Source: Flectonema sp. DT1601
Lineage: Eukaryota > Euglenozoa > Diplonemea > Diplonemida > Diplonemidae
Assembly (NCBI GenBank): GCA_964019425.1
Contig: OZ025820.1
Coordinates: forward strand, 372,001 to 436,000
Direction: 5' to 3'
Length of the DNA stretch: 64,000 nt
Shown here: positions 1 to 10,381 of the stretch, one piece after another
How positions within the stretch are numbered: the first letter of the stretch is position 1
Layout: each line of letters opens with the position of its first letter
Position numbers and translations under genes: made by a program
The notes under the pieces: model-generated
Databases searched by the model: none
The model's input: the letters and a program-made list of their open reading frames with translations, nothing else
What the model was told of the DNA's origin: nothing

Positions 1-1602
1 CCCTCTGAGAAGTTCCATCTCTGGTGTCCCTGAGTACCTTGTCTAAGATCAGCTCATCATTAGTTCTGGGGTTAAATGGTTTAAATTGAATTAACTGTAC
101 AGGCAACACTTGCATTCGAGTGTTGCCACCCGACTTCTTAGACATGTTCATTACATAGTAACCCATGTCTTCAATCCACTCTTGTTGTTCATTTTCCAAG
201 AAGTGAAGGTGGCACATAAACAAGAAGGATCCATCGCCACTATACTGACATGCTACTTTTGGATCTTTCGCAAAGTAGTCCCCATCGCCGTACGCGGCAC
301 GAACTCGCTTGCTGGGGTCGAAGCCGCCACTGCAGATGGATGCAATGTTTGCGTTAGCTGTTTTTATAAAATAATATTCTCTTTAATGTGGTATTGTACA
401 GTAATTATTAATACGAAGAAAAGAACACAACACATACCACTTCCATGCCAGCCGGTTATCATGTCCCCAGGGAGCTTTTCAGTATTACGGAATATATTAT
501 TGAGTGAAGGATTGCAAATCTGCCAGCTGTTTATGATGACGGATGGGTCTCCGCCACTTGCTTCCCATTTTCTTTTTATACCGAGGATTTTAGCTTCGTT
601 AGATTTCAGTAAGAAGCAGCTGTTGCTTGCATTTGAAAACGTATCCGACGGATACTTCGCAGATATTGCTGCTGACACCATACTACTCGAAGCACTTCCC
701 ATCGACGGCTTTGAATATCCTACTGCACTAGATTGTCCACACTTGGAAGGAAAAGTTCGCTGCATGGCAGGAGAAGTTCCCAGCCTTACAATGCCTTCAA
801 ATTCTTCAGCTGCACATTTGCGAAGTACTTCATCGTTGCATGTTATAATAGTATCACATGTGTTCGGGTCAACGTATATCTGAACAGATTGATACCTGTT
901 GTGTACTTCTATTGCTGCACGTATTCCGTCCGGCACCATCGACTGCATAATTGCATTAAAGTCATTGGCTGTCTTGTTCGAGCATTCTACAGTAAGTTTA
1001 CACGTGTCCGGATCGACGCTAATCGCAAGAGCCGGATACTTTTTTTGTACCTCACTTGCCGCAGATATTGCTTGCGTCCGAATTGCATCAGGGGAATAGC
1101 ACCAATAGAGGACACCAAAGGAGCACCCAAACAAAAACAAGTCATTAAATCGTTGATAAGAACAAAACATATACAGGGCATATAAAAGCAGAAAATACAT
1201 AGCCAACAAAGGGAGAGTTACCTTTGAATCACGTACAATTGCTTCAAATTCTCTTGTTACACGTTTGCAAAGTACCTCGTCCTTGAACGTCAAGGTATGA
1301 TCACCCGTGATTGGGTTGACACAAATTCCGACAAACGGATACATGCTCTTTACCTTTTCCGCCGCAGACTTCAACAACGCCTTTGAAGTTAGTGAATTCC
1401 AAACCATGTTTCGGACCATGTTTCGCATGTAACTCTGGGCATCTCGACAACATTTTTCATTTGCTCCATAGATGACTGCTGTGCGACCCTCGATACTAAT
1501 TATCACCGAAAACTTGCGTTGTAGTGAATCCAATCGTGATCCCCGTTTGCCATATGACATCATCCCCACCATTTCCGATGGAATTTCACACAAAGCCCTC
1601 AT
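1..1602 (-). CDS. KH-domain / PARP-type ADP-ribosyltransferase, 3' end beyond window
   Basis: Probable mono-ADP-ribosyltransferase with an RNA-binding head. Residues about 7-55 read as a KH domain (IPSEMVG, then GKRGSRLDSL and the AVIYG strand). Three diverged copies of a 45-residue unit follow (AAEKVKSMYPFVGICVNP and relatives). The C-terminal part is a PARP catalytic domain: NPSLNNIF, then GWHGS, then after an intron SGGFDPSKRVRAAYGDGDYFA. The His and Tyr of the H-Y-E triad are visible. The place where Glu is expected reads NTRMQVLP, so poly-ADP-ribosylation is unlikely and mono-transfer or loss of activity is more likely. Exons are 438-1602 and 1-357 with an 80-base GT-AG intron (358-437). 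An AG 16 bases before the ATG (TTCAG at about 1619) is the predicted trans-splice site. The reading frame runs off the left edge. KH plus PARP recalls PARP14-like proteins; the exact class is inferred. Confidence 0.8.
1093..1221 (-). other. Candidate cis-intron lacking a normal AG, inside the KH-PARP gene
   Basis: The reading frame stays open but encodes about 43 hydrophobic residues (LPLLAMYFLLLYALYMF and on) between repeat units 1 and 2. The matching linker between units 2 and 3 (MVPDGIRAA) has no such insert. The segment starts with a good donor (AAAG|GTAACT) and becomes T-rich. Aligning PDAIR with PDGIR puts the right boundary before CCTGATGC, where no AG exists. Either this is a non-canonical intron of 129 bases or a genuine membrane-like insert. 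Confidence 0.4.
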
Positions 1603-3501
1603 TGGCGGGTTCTTATTTCTGAATGAAGAATAAAAATGAAAAAAAGTCCCTTAATTATTTAATCGTTAACTCTCCATCAAGTTGGCTAATGTTAAATAGG
1701 TTGTTGATCTTAGAATTTGAATACGTTTATAAAGTATTTCTGAGGGAAACATTACGATAATCAATTAATATACTCCTCCCTAAGAAAAGATTTATTTTAG
1801 TTTCTAAGTTTCAAGTTGCTTTCCATTTAATATTAGAATCTACCCCCCGCAGTCCATACAACATCGGAAAAGGAGATGTGTAGCTTCCTCAACATTTCCA
1901 ACTACTCCATGACCCGCTAGCCGCTCAATTTCGCGAAGGGCATCAACATTGAACGACAGTTCAACTACCTCCGGATAGACATCCCACTCGCTGCCGCTGC
2001 CGTCAACACGTCGCTCACAACAGAATCAGCACCAAGTGACTGACCCGCAGGGAATATCCAAAATCCGGACACGTCGAAGAATTTCAAACGGCGGCAACAA
2101 TCGTAAAGTAATAAGGAAAAACATCGATCGAATTGGTGTGTCCAATTTGTGGTAGACGGGATAGAAGATATCATTACGAAGTGTCCGTTGAAGGAATACG
2201 AATACCACGTAGTAATGAAGACAACTGAAGATCTCCAACAGATTTATCATCACCGGTTAACGGCAAAGAGGAGCGACGTCTCTTGAGAAAATGATTACGA
2301 TAATCGAAGGACATTGTAGATATGATAGATGTGCCTTCACCAGAAACAAGATGAGGGCACAGACGTGGGAACTTCGTCACCAGAGACGCAGGGATCACCG
2401 AAGCATAGATATGCTGGCCTACTGACCCCATCCAATGACGAGTCACCAATAACTCAATGCGAGGTTTATCAAAAGAAAGGCAATCGCTGTACACTCAGAG
2501 GTTGCTTCTTGTAGGTATTTTTAAAAGCTGCCTTCCTAAGGAGCAGGGTTGGGGCAATTATATGTTAGCGGAACCTATCCTTCTTACATTCCTTTAAAGC
2601 ACATATCCACTATCTTCACTCTGACTGAAGTTGTCATCCTGCAGGGATTTTAAAACCGGATTCTACCAGATAAGTATTCCAACAGAGTAGGCCTTTCTTT
2701 GCCTTCTATTGCACTTCAGTCCCAGTCTTCTTCGCAAGCCCAACAAAGATCGTATCAACTTCTGTGGTACCTGAAACAATATGCTTATTAAACCACAACT
2801 ATTACAGAAAATTCTTGGACCACAAATATCTTGAACTAATCACTTCGACAAATTTAGGATAAAGTATTAAGTGATTGTCAGAACAGAAAAATGTGAAAAA
2901 CTTTGGTTGCCTCTAAAAATAAGGATTATCTTATTACTCTCCCGAGTAAGACTCAGGAAACCAGTTGTCCCTTCTTTGCCAAAATGCTACTTAAACTTTG
3001 GCGGCTTAAAGCAATAACTGGTAACGGATAGAAGAGAAACAACAAAAATTCTAATAAAAAAAAAAACAGATTCTTAGAAAGAGCACAATAATTCAAAAAG
3101 AACTAGCTAGTAATCAATAAAGAAGGACAAGGTGAGGACCGTACTCACAAGACAATTGAAACACGTAAAGATAGAGTGCATATTTCAAGTACTCAGTGAA
3201 GTGTAAGTTACAACTTGCTCTCTTAACGCACGAAGAGAATGACCTCTGAAAAATTTCTGTGAGCTTTGAAGAACTTCGAAGCATAGTGTGCAGTCCCCCA
3301 CAAACCAACACAAACTGAACTAACTTTTTCTCAGTTCTTCATTTCATTTTCCAAGCTACTAACCCTTGTAGCATATCAATTTCCGTGACGTGAACGTGTA
3401 GTGTTTGTCAACTCGGATAATTGTTTGACGATATGCACAAAGTACTCGTCAGAAATAAATCAAAAAGCTGCGACATAGTAATAAAGGACCACATGCGGAT
3501 G
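1603..3501. other. Gap between KH-PARP and importin-alpha genes
   Basis: This 1.9 kb stretch holds the predicted trans-splice region of the KH-PARP gene (about 1619), the decayed coding stretch at 1840-2494, and the presumed 3' UTR of the importin-alpha gene. The part from 2500 to 3500 is less homopolymer-rich than other gaps. A short minus-strand reading frame at 3114-3311 looks weakly protein-like (SSSKLTEIFQRSFSS), but I cannot assign it. Confidence 0.4.
1840..2494 (-). pseudogene. Decayed or unresolved coding stretch, minus strand
   Basis: The minus strand shows protein-like text split over two frames. The last part, 1840-2025, reads DGSGSEWDVYPEVVELSF, then a hydrophilic stretch ending in CCMDCGG and a stop. 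Just upstream in the same frame (2026-2253) lies LRNDIFYPVYHKLDTPIR and LLPPFEILRRVRILDIPCG. A neighbouring frame (2174-2494) has LVTRHWMGSVGQ and SFDYRNHFLKRRRSSLPL. I could not join them with convincing GT-AG introns. I do not recognise the family. It is either a broken host gene or a real multi-exon gene whose introns I cannot place. Confidence 0.35.
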
Positions 3502-5141
3502 TTACTGTTGGCTATTGTTAAGCAATAATTCTATCTCTCGTACCTTTGGAATTGTATCAGCATACAAGAACACATTGGATAGGTCAATATTGGAGTAGAA
3601 ATTTTCAATCTCAGGGATTTTAAAGCACCTTGTCTTCAAGAGAATATCATGAATACCTTCTACACAGATACTTACAATTTTTTCCCCAGGTTTACTGTCA
3701 ATAACAGAGACTAGGGCTTGATAAGCACCCAACTTCACTGCTTCAACAAGCTGTTGAACTGTTGAACAACTCACAAGATTCGTAATGCAATATAGAGCTT
3801 CCTTTTGTACACAAATATCTGGTACACTACCTGCTGCTGTTTGAATTGTAGGAAGCAGTACGTTGGCATTCAGAGCGGCTTGGATTTGCTCATGGGAACC
3901 GGCAAGGATGTTACTGTGTTGGTATGAGTTAACAAGAATGAACCAGATTACTACTGTGAGAGTACTTGTATACAAAAAGAACACCACATACCTCAAGGCC
4001 CACAGACATTCCTTCATAACACTTTTAGTACACTCAGGTTGACACAAAAGGTTTCCCACGGCCTGTAACCACCCGCAGTCGAGCAACTGTGTGGAGGTTA
4101 ATTATGTCTCTTTTTTTTTATGTAAATCATACTTGTACCCCTTTAAAGGGGGCAAAATAAAGGGGATATTAAAGGGCTTTTAATCCAAATAAAGGGGCCC
4201 CTTTATTTCCGCTTTAATTTTTAATTCCTTTAAAGGGGTACAAGTATGTATACTAAATTTAGATAAAATCCAAAATGAAAATAACATACTTTCTGTGTCT
4301 GCAGATCCGACCCGGTTGTGATGTTACCGCAGACACGGATTACAGGAGAAAGAATATCTTTACTTGCGCCAGGTTGGACGAACGCAACTGGATTCGGACA
4401 GATTTCTAATACTTTTGCGATTGAGCTCTGGATACCATCCGAAAGGAACGCGAGGGACCATAAACTATCTGTGCGGACTTGAGAATCTTGATGGTTAACA
4501 CCCGAGTATAGTATGCCAAACAACGGTTCGATAGCTGACAAAGAAGGCGGAGGTTTGCCCCTCATCATATTAGAGGTGGCCCACGCTAAGTTTCTTAGAA
4601 ATCCAATATCATTCCCCGCGTTAGGTGCGATTCCTGCAAGAATCTGAGCAGCTCCATGATGAATGCAAAGGTCTCTTGTCTCAGGACAATCTCCCGCGAT
4701 ATTTCCCAGTGCCCACACAGCTTGACTTCTAATCTCAACAGACTCATGCATAATTAAATTCATTATAACAGCTAAGGAACCATCCACATGTAGAACAGCG
4801 TTCACGTTCTCTGAGTTCCCAGACAATATGTTTGTAACTGCCCACAGCGACTGGAATTTTAGTTCATCACTTCCCTCGATAAGGAACCGAATCAGTATTG
4901 GAATTGAGCCTGTATTAATAACTTCTTCTATAGGGGGATCGGTATCACGGCATAGCGATTTTCTCAAGCAAGTCACAGCTTCTAATGTAACGTTGGGATC
5001 GGCGGAAGTCATCTCCCTACACCAACGCTGAACATCGTGCATTTCCAACTGGTTCGGGTTGTTCAGGTTCATGGAACCCATTTGAGCTGCAAGCTGATCA
5101 CTGGCTCCGCCACCATTTGCATTGAATTGGTTGGTGTTCAT
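3502..5141 (-). CDS. Importin-alpha-like ARM-repeat protein lacking an IBB domain
   Basis: Armadillo-repeat adaptor expected to bind nuclear localisation signals. Three exons (4290-5141, 3992-4086, 3502-3913) give 452 residues; introns are 203 and 78 bases, both GTATGT...CAG. ARM repeats start near residue 36. Conserved stretches include LKFQSLWAVTNILSG, IRSQAVWALGNIAGD, LRNLAWATSNMMRGKPPP, VRTDSLWSLAFLSDG and, across the introns, ECLWALSNILAGSHEQIQA. The W...N ladder of the NLS-binding groove is present. Importin alpha is normally about 520 residues with a basic N-terminal importin-beta-binding segment; here the 35 residues before the repeats are Gln/Asn/Gly-rich and not basic. The leader contains a tiny upstream reading frame (ATG CAG GCT TGA) unless a second AG 9 bases further in is used. 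Confidence 0.93.
4128..4248. repeat. Hairpin MITE-like element inside importin-alpha intron 1
   Basis: A 121-base element bounded by perfect 22-base inverted repeats (4128-4149 and 4227-4248; core CTTGTACCCCTTTAAAGG). If the outer TA dinucleotides are the target-site duplication, the ends fit a Tc1/mariner-type MITE. The inside has more A3G4/C4T3 motifs, including the palindrome AAAGGGGCCCCTTT at about 4191-4204, so nearly the whole element can fold. It makes this intron 203 bases against 38-80 for most others in the window. No second copy was seen. Confidence 0.7.
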
Positions 5142-5825
5142 CTTTACTCAAGCCTGCATAAACTGAAATAAATTAAGACAACTTCTTTTTATGGAAAAAG
5201 AATACAATTTCAGTGTTGTTCCTGCGTATTCGTTATTTGTAAGATTCAAACAGCAGACCTGTTTATGAAAAAAAATAAACATCTAAATAATAATTACTTC
5301 CCAAGCACAAGTAGTATCCGCTAGAGATAGAGATACAAAACGAACGGAAGTTTCCTCTCGCTGGTTACATTAATTTTCGTCTCTTATTCCCTCCCGTTTT
5401 TCTTTTTTTTTTTCATGGCGAAAAAGCAATCAGCTAGAAAGGACTACGTAAAACTGTCAACCCGCAAACCCACTACGTTTAGCTGGGCTTCATTTAACGA
5501 ATGGATTATATTAAGAACTATTTATTATGGAAAAAAAAAATCAAAAAACCCACGTGGTTTAAATTTTTTAAAGTACAAGTCACAAGAGGTTCCAATCTCA
5601 AATAATTTACCAAAATAAAAATATTCGGATTTTTTTGGAAAGGAATGAAAGTGAAATTATGGGTTCACCCTCAACCAATAGTAGGTCTGCTGCTGATCAC
5701 AACACGAGGGAGAGCTGCTGCAATTAAAGTACAGCGTTTTCAGCCCAAATCACTAGTCACAATAGAAGTAAAAGGTTGAACACGTCAACCTCCGAGAAAA
5801 AGAAAAAAGAATCCTTTAACCGTTT

Positions 5826-5880
5826 ACTAATTAGTTAGTATTCGTCTAAAGTAAATAAATAATTAAAATCAATAAATCGT
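5826..5880. repeat. Dispersed repeat family B, copy 1
   Basis: ACTAATTAGTTAGTATT followed by AATCAATAAATCGTAA. A shorter relative is at 6503-6543 (ACTGATTAGTTAGCATT...AATCAATAAATCATAA), and a fragment (ACAATTAGTTAG) lies near 6915. The copies are in direct orientation within 1.1 kb. Confidence 0.45.
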
Positions 5881-6502
5881 AAAAAGGCATGATTAGGTAG
5901 TGTAGTGGTTTTTAAAAAAAAAATAAGCGCAGTGAAACTCGTTCTTCACTTCCCAACCAGTTACCTAAGGCAGCTGGTGGGATCGATTTTCGGAATAAAT
6001 ACATCACAAAAAAAAGGCATGTTGCCACACCTCAAATACAAAATATAGAATTGAATTTCTTCCCTTTTTTTTTTTTTTAAAAACTAGTGCGAGCAAATAT
6101 TTTATACGTTTTTTTTTTTTTTTTTTTTTCCTCCTTTGAAATAATTTCAGTGGTGATGCAGCGACCCGAGAGGCGCTTGCCGTTTTGAAGCCTGAGCTAT
6201 GTTTCTGTTTGCCCAGGAAAAAAGAAAAAGGGGAAATATAGAGGTCCAGATGAATGTCCAGAAGTGTTATAATAATTCAACATTTTTTATCCCTCAGTCA
6301 AACGTATCAGAACGGAGGGATCGACATTGAAGCTTTTTAAAAAAAAAAAAAAGGAACTGTTCGTGAATTAACAGTGAATGCCAAAAAAAAAAAAAAACAG
6401 AATTGACTTCATCTCAAACTATACAGAAAAATAGTAATATAACACTTTGTTGTAAAAATAATAAAGTTAAAAGGAGGTTTACGCCGTGCCGCCAACATGG
6501 CG

Positions 6503-6543
6503 TACTGATTAGTTAGCATTTTAATAATAATCAATAAATCATA
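6503..6543. repeat. Dispersed repeat family B, copy 2
   Basis: Matches the copy at 5826-5880, with about 14 bases missing from the middle. It directly precedes a CTCTTC-AGC-GAAGAG hairpin near 6558. Confidence 0.45.
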
Positions 6544-6760
6544 ATTATTCCCTTATCCTCTTCAGCGAAGAGGGTAATGGGGAATACTGTTGTTCTACCC
6601 ATCTCATAAAATACACTGCTCGTGAAAGCAAAAAAAAAAAAAAAAAAGTGGCGTGCTTTCACAAATTAGTTTGTATTATTCAGAGAAGGTTAGATTAGAA
6701 AACTTCCCTAATTGGTAAGAATATGAAGTTTATCACAAGATAGTTCACTAAACCAAAAAT

Positions 6761-6839
6761 ATTGTTCTGCCGTTCCATAAAACACACGTGTAGAATACAG
6801 CGTTTAATCTTCTACTGCTTGTACTTTTTAGGCCTTCAT
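6761..6839. repeat. Dispersed repeat family A, copy 1
   Basis: Shares ATTGTTCTGC-GTTCCATAA-ACAC-GTG, AATCTT-TACT-CTTGT and TTAGGCCTTCAT, in order, with 53214-53308, 46 kb away. A partial copy of the left part lies at 6588-6625. Too diverged and short to class; possibly a SINE or MITE remnant. Confidence 0.55.
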
Positions 6840-8200
6840 TCCAGTTTTTGAATTCATCAATAACCAATGTCCATCGGAGCTGTTCATTTTATAACGAGTG
6901 CGAGTGCTCCTTCACAATTAGTTAGATTGCGAGCCCAACAAGCCTCTGAGTAGTTAGCTTTTTGGGGATCTCCAATACTGTCAACCGTTAAAGAAATTGA
7001 GGCAATAAAAAAAAAAGAGGAAAAAAAAAAGAAGAATTCAAGACAAGAGACCTACCTCAACAAACAGCGTTGGGTAAACAAAAAAAAAAAAAAAAAAACA
7101 AAAAAAAACCATAGATTTTCAACAAAAATAACAACTACAAGCACGCGGACAAATGAAATAAAGAGAGCTATCCAGCAAAAAGGAAGCAACATCGGGTTTA
7201 AAAAAAAATTGTACAAAAAAATATATAAAAATACAGAGTCGCAGATTGCTGTTTATGTATCACCAGATTGCTTTAACCTCACCAAATAATTCTCACACTT
7301 TGCTTTTAGTTTGTTCAAAACTACAAACAAGTCTAACGTTATATAAAGACCTTTACTCAGAAACAACTATCCACGAAGGCAACGCCTGCAGATCTGTACC
7401 GAGTAGGGAAAATTATTTGCTTGTTTATTGACGCGTGGGGAAATCAAAAGCCCCAAGTAGGAAATTATAACACTTTCAAAAAAAAAAGAAAAATACGCAT
7501 ACTCGTCAACAACATTACGTTATTGAAACACGTCTGAAACGAAAACATCTGTAGTCAGAAGATTTGTCTGCAAACTTAATCAACCTCTTTGAGCTTTATT
7601 CGATCAAAAAGAGATGCTGAATAAAATCAACTTGCCTGCGATATTATTGTTCGTTATCAAAACACTGAAAAACCAGAATAGAACGATTGCCTCGAAAAAA
7701 TTAAGAAACAACAACTTGAAAAGTAAGTTTGAAGAGGTGTTTACCGGAAAAGTGAAGATACACAGAAGGGCGTTAAAAAAACCGAAGATAATGAAAAATG
7801 CAAAGAGACTACAAGAATGTCAAAAACACACTCTCTCTCAAACGCCTTTCTCTGGTCAAGAAAAAAAAAAAGACAAAACGTGTGTATAAGCCTATATACC
7901 CTTCTAAACGAACTGAACAGGGAAGACAAGTAAATCAATCAACACCTGCTATTTTGTTATTTAAAAAAGAAATTCGAAGAAAAATAATTGAATTGTATGA
8001 ACGAAAGGGGCGGGGAAAATGAGAGTATTTACGCACCAGCAGGTCGGTTTTATCCTTCCTGGGGGTGGTGAGTACGGGAGGAACTCCTGATTTTGTCGTT
8101 AACAAAAGGGGAATTTAAATCACTCGGTACCATACTCTACGAACACGAAAAATAGAAAAGGTGGAAGGGGGAAAAAAAAAAAAAAAAAAAAAAAGTAATT

Positions 8201-10129
8201 TCAAGCTTTAAACGACAAACTAGATCCGTAGAGAACGTCATTCTCAGTTTGTAATTTGGAGTTGGAGCTTACTTTAGAAGAAGAGACAACATTGGTTTCT
8301 TCTAAAGGCAGATGAGATCGTTTACAACGACACAGGAAACACGTTATAGCAATAACAATCCCAACAGCTATCCCAATAACGAGGTAAGATGCATTAGCTA
8401 AGTCAAACTGTGAGGACAACTTTGGTCCTTGAGTTGTGAGCAATCCTGTTGATAATGATCCAAATGAAGAAGGACATTCTTTTATCAAGTAGAGTCCCAT
8501 CATCCCAGAGTCTTCGTGTTGTAGTAGGTGACAATGGGTCACGACTTCTCCAGTAAAACGAAATAATCTCATTCTGATTTTGACACCGATCTCTGCCCAG
8601 GCAGGAACAACGTCTCTCCATTCACCATCACGGAGTACTTGACCTGAAGGATCACTCCCATTGTAGATTTGAAAATGATTTATATGCATGTGAAAAGGAT
8701 GGAATGGACTTGATGAAAGGACGGGACCATTCTGATTGAAATCATTCGACCCAATTCCAATAACAGTCAGCTGATATATTTTATTTAAACAAAACTCTTC
8801 CAGGTATCTTATATCAGGATTGGTTTCTTGCCATCCAGGGAATGGCACAGAATTAATTCCCAAATTTCCATCTGTTGCTGAAAACTGAAACGCTTCTACT
8901 CCACGTTCTCCTCCCACCTGAACATCCAAAGACTTCATCAAACTGGTGAGGTATTCCGGCATTGGTATGTTGCTTGTCGGCATTTTATTCTTCTTTTTAA
9001 ATTTCTTTCCCTTGATTACGTTTATAGTAAAGACCGATTTCTGTAATTTAATATTTCTCAACGTTGGCATGATGGGAGCATCGTTAACAGCAGCTACTGT
9101 AATACGCTGACCGATTGAACGATGATCACATTTAATAACAACATCAACGCGAGTACCTTGAGTCAGAATTATTGAGTCCAATCTGAGGTACGGAGTTTGA
9201 TGAAACACCCCATCTCTAGCAAGCAATAAAATCTCACATTTTCCGACATCTTGTTCCAGTCTTAAAACCAAATGACAAATATCACCAGCGTGAACAATTC
9301 TTAACAAAGTCGCATCATTCGATTCGATAGTCACTTCAGGATTGAACTGACCATTAACGACATAGAAGTCTTTTCCAGAACTAGAAGTGTCTCCCCACTC
9401 CAACTCAACTGGTACAGTAATTGGATCGTAGGACTCTACCAAATGAACGTAATCTAAGAAATTAAAAGCGTTTAGATGATCTGAACCATTAAAAGCCATG
9501 TGATTTAACATAATTGGCGGGACTACTGAATTCTTATACAGATTGAGAACATCCTTCGGAAGATTAAAATTATCAGCTCCTTCCACAAGTAAAATCCCTG
9601 CCATTCCACCCATCGCTTGTAATGTCGTGCTACCATGATGATGAGAATGGTACCAGTGAGTTCCTTGTAAATGATATTCAGGTACGTTATATGTATAAGA
9701 ATGAGTGTCAGCTCTTGAATACCATCTTCTCTTTGGTTCAATATGCGTATCAATATTATCCTCATCAGGTGACACGTGTAAACCATGTGTGTGAATTGAC
9801 GTAGTGTCAGGGCAATGAAAATCGTTGCGATGCATGTCGTTTGGACATTTTTCCCCTACAAGGTTATTTATAACTTTTAAAGTACACTGTTCACCTGCTT
9901 TCATAATAATTGTTGGAGCTGGGAGACTTAGAATACCGTCAACGCGATAAAGTCGAGTATTGAACTTAACGACACCATCGACTACGGCCTCCGCAGCTTC
10001 CACAGAAACTTCAACAATTCTGCCTCCGGTGCATCTGACCGTCTCAAGTGCACTCAACTCTTCTGCTACCACGTATTGAACTAATATTAGAAGGAGGATC
10101 GCTAGCTGTTTCATATTTCTGATGACCAT
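8201..10129 (-). CDS. Membrane-anchored multicopper oxidase
   Basis: Copper enzyme that oxidises substrates (metal ions or phenols) with reduction of O2 to water; the domain faces the cell exterior or a vesicle lumen. The 642 residues begin with a signal peptide (MKQLAILLLILVQYVVA; the Met at residue 6 could be the true start). All four copper-binding motifs are visible: HTHGLHV (113-119), HWYHSHHHG (158-166), HPFHMHINHF, and HCHLLQHEDSGMMG near 540. A single C-terminal membrane span (YLVIGIAVGIVIAITCFL) is followed by a short basic and Ser-rich cytosolic tail. This resembles Fet3-like or ascorbate-oxidase-like enzymes, but the substrate cannot be told. The trans-splice AG lies only 5 bases before the ATG (TTTCTTTCAG|ACTAAATG). 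No introns. Confidence 0.93.
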   Translation of the reverse strand: MVIRNMKQLAILLLILVQYVVAEELSALETVRCTGGRIVEVSVEAAEAVVDGVVKFNTRLYRVDGILSLPAPTIIMKAGEQCTLKVINNLVGEKCPNDMHRNDFHCPDTTSIHTHGLHVSPDEDNIDTHIEPKRRWYSRADTHSYTYNVPEYHLQGTHWYHSHHHGSTTLQAMGGMAGILLVEGADNFNLPKDVLNLYKNSVVPPIMLNHMAFNGSDHLNAFNFLDYVHLVESYDPITVPVELEWGDTSSSGKDFYVVNGQFNPEVTIESNDATLLRIVHAGDICHLVLRLEQDVGKCEILLLARDGVFHQTPYLRLDSIILTQGTRVDVVIKCDHRSIGQRITVAAVNDAPIMPTLRNIKLQKSVFTINVIKGKKFKKKNKMPTSNIPMPEYLTSLMKSLDVQVGGERGVEAFQFSATDGNLGINSVPFPGWQETNPDIRYLEEFCLNKIYQLTVIGIGSNDFNQNGPVLSSSPFHPFHMHINHFQIYNGSDPSGQVLRDGEWRDVVPAWAEIGVKIRMRLFRFTGEVVTHCHLLQHEDSGMMGLYLIKECPSSFGSLSTGLLTTQGPKLSSQFDLANASYLVIGIAVGIVIAITCFLCRCKRSHLPLEETNVVSSSKVSSNSKLQTENDVLYGSSLSFKA

Positions 10130-10381
10130 TTAGTCTGAAAGAAATTAAATAATTAATATCTACTGAGAACGACAGGTAAAGATTTAAACATCTATCGACT
10201 TCGAACAGTCTTAAAGGTAACGAAGTAAACAATAATACAACTGGTGGTGACTGCCTCCATCAGAACTGCAGAAACCAACGTCTTGATGCTTTCAACTTTC
10301 AGGTACTCCCTGTTGGTTGAAATAGAATCGATGCATTCATTAGTTGCAGCTAGCGAGAACAAATTTGAAGCATCGGAAGTG

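Larger units (their letters stand above)
5142..8200. other. Gene-free 3 kb stretch with diverged repeats
   Basis: AT-rich, with many A or T runs of 10-20 bases. No reading frame resembles a protein. It contains two copies of a TTAGTTAG...AATCAATAAATC repeat (5826-5880, 6503-6543), one full and one partial copy of a TTGTTCTGC-GTTCCATAA repeat (6761-6839, 6588-6625), and presumably the long 3' UTR of the multicopper oxidase gene at its right end. Short plus-strand frames at 5415-5618 and 7614-8022 are Lys/Asn-rich chance frames. Confidence 0.6.

Noticed and set aside
2026-2028. In-frame TGA as a selenocysteine codon (Cys-rich surroundings)
   Set aside because: No supporting stem-loop could be argued, the gene family is unknown and TGA is an ordinary stop elsewhere in the window.
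7614-8022. Plus-strand Lys/Asn-rich reading frames
   Set aside because: Compositional frames in AT-rich DNA against the gene direction, with no domain or splice signal.
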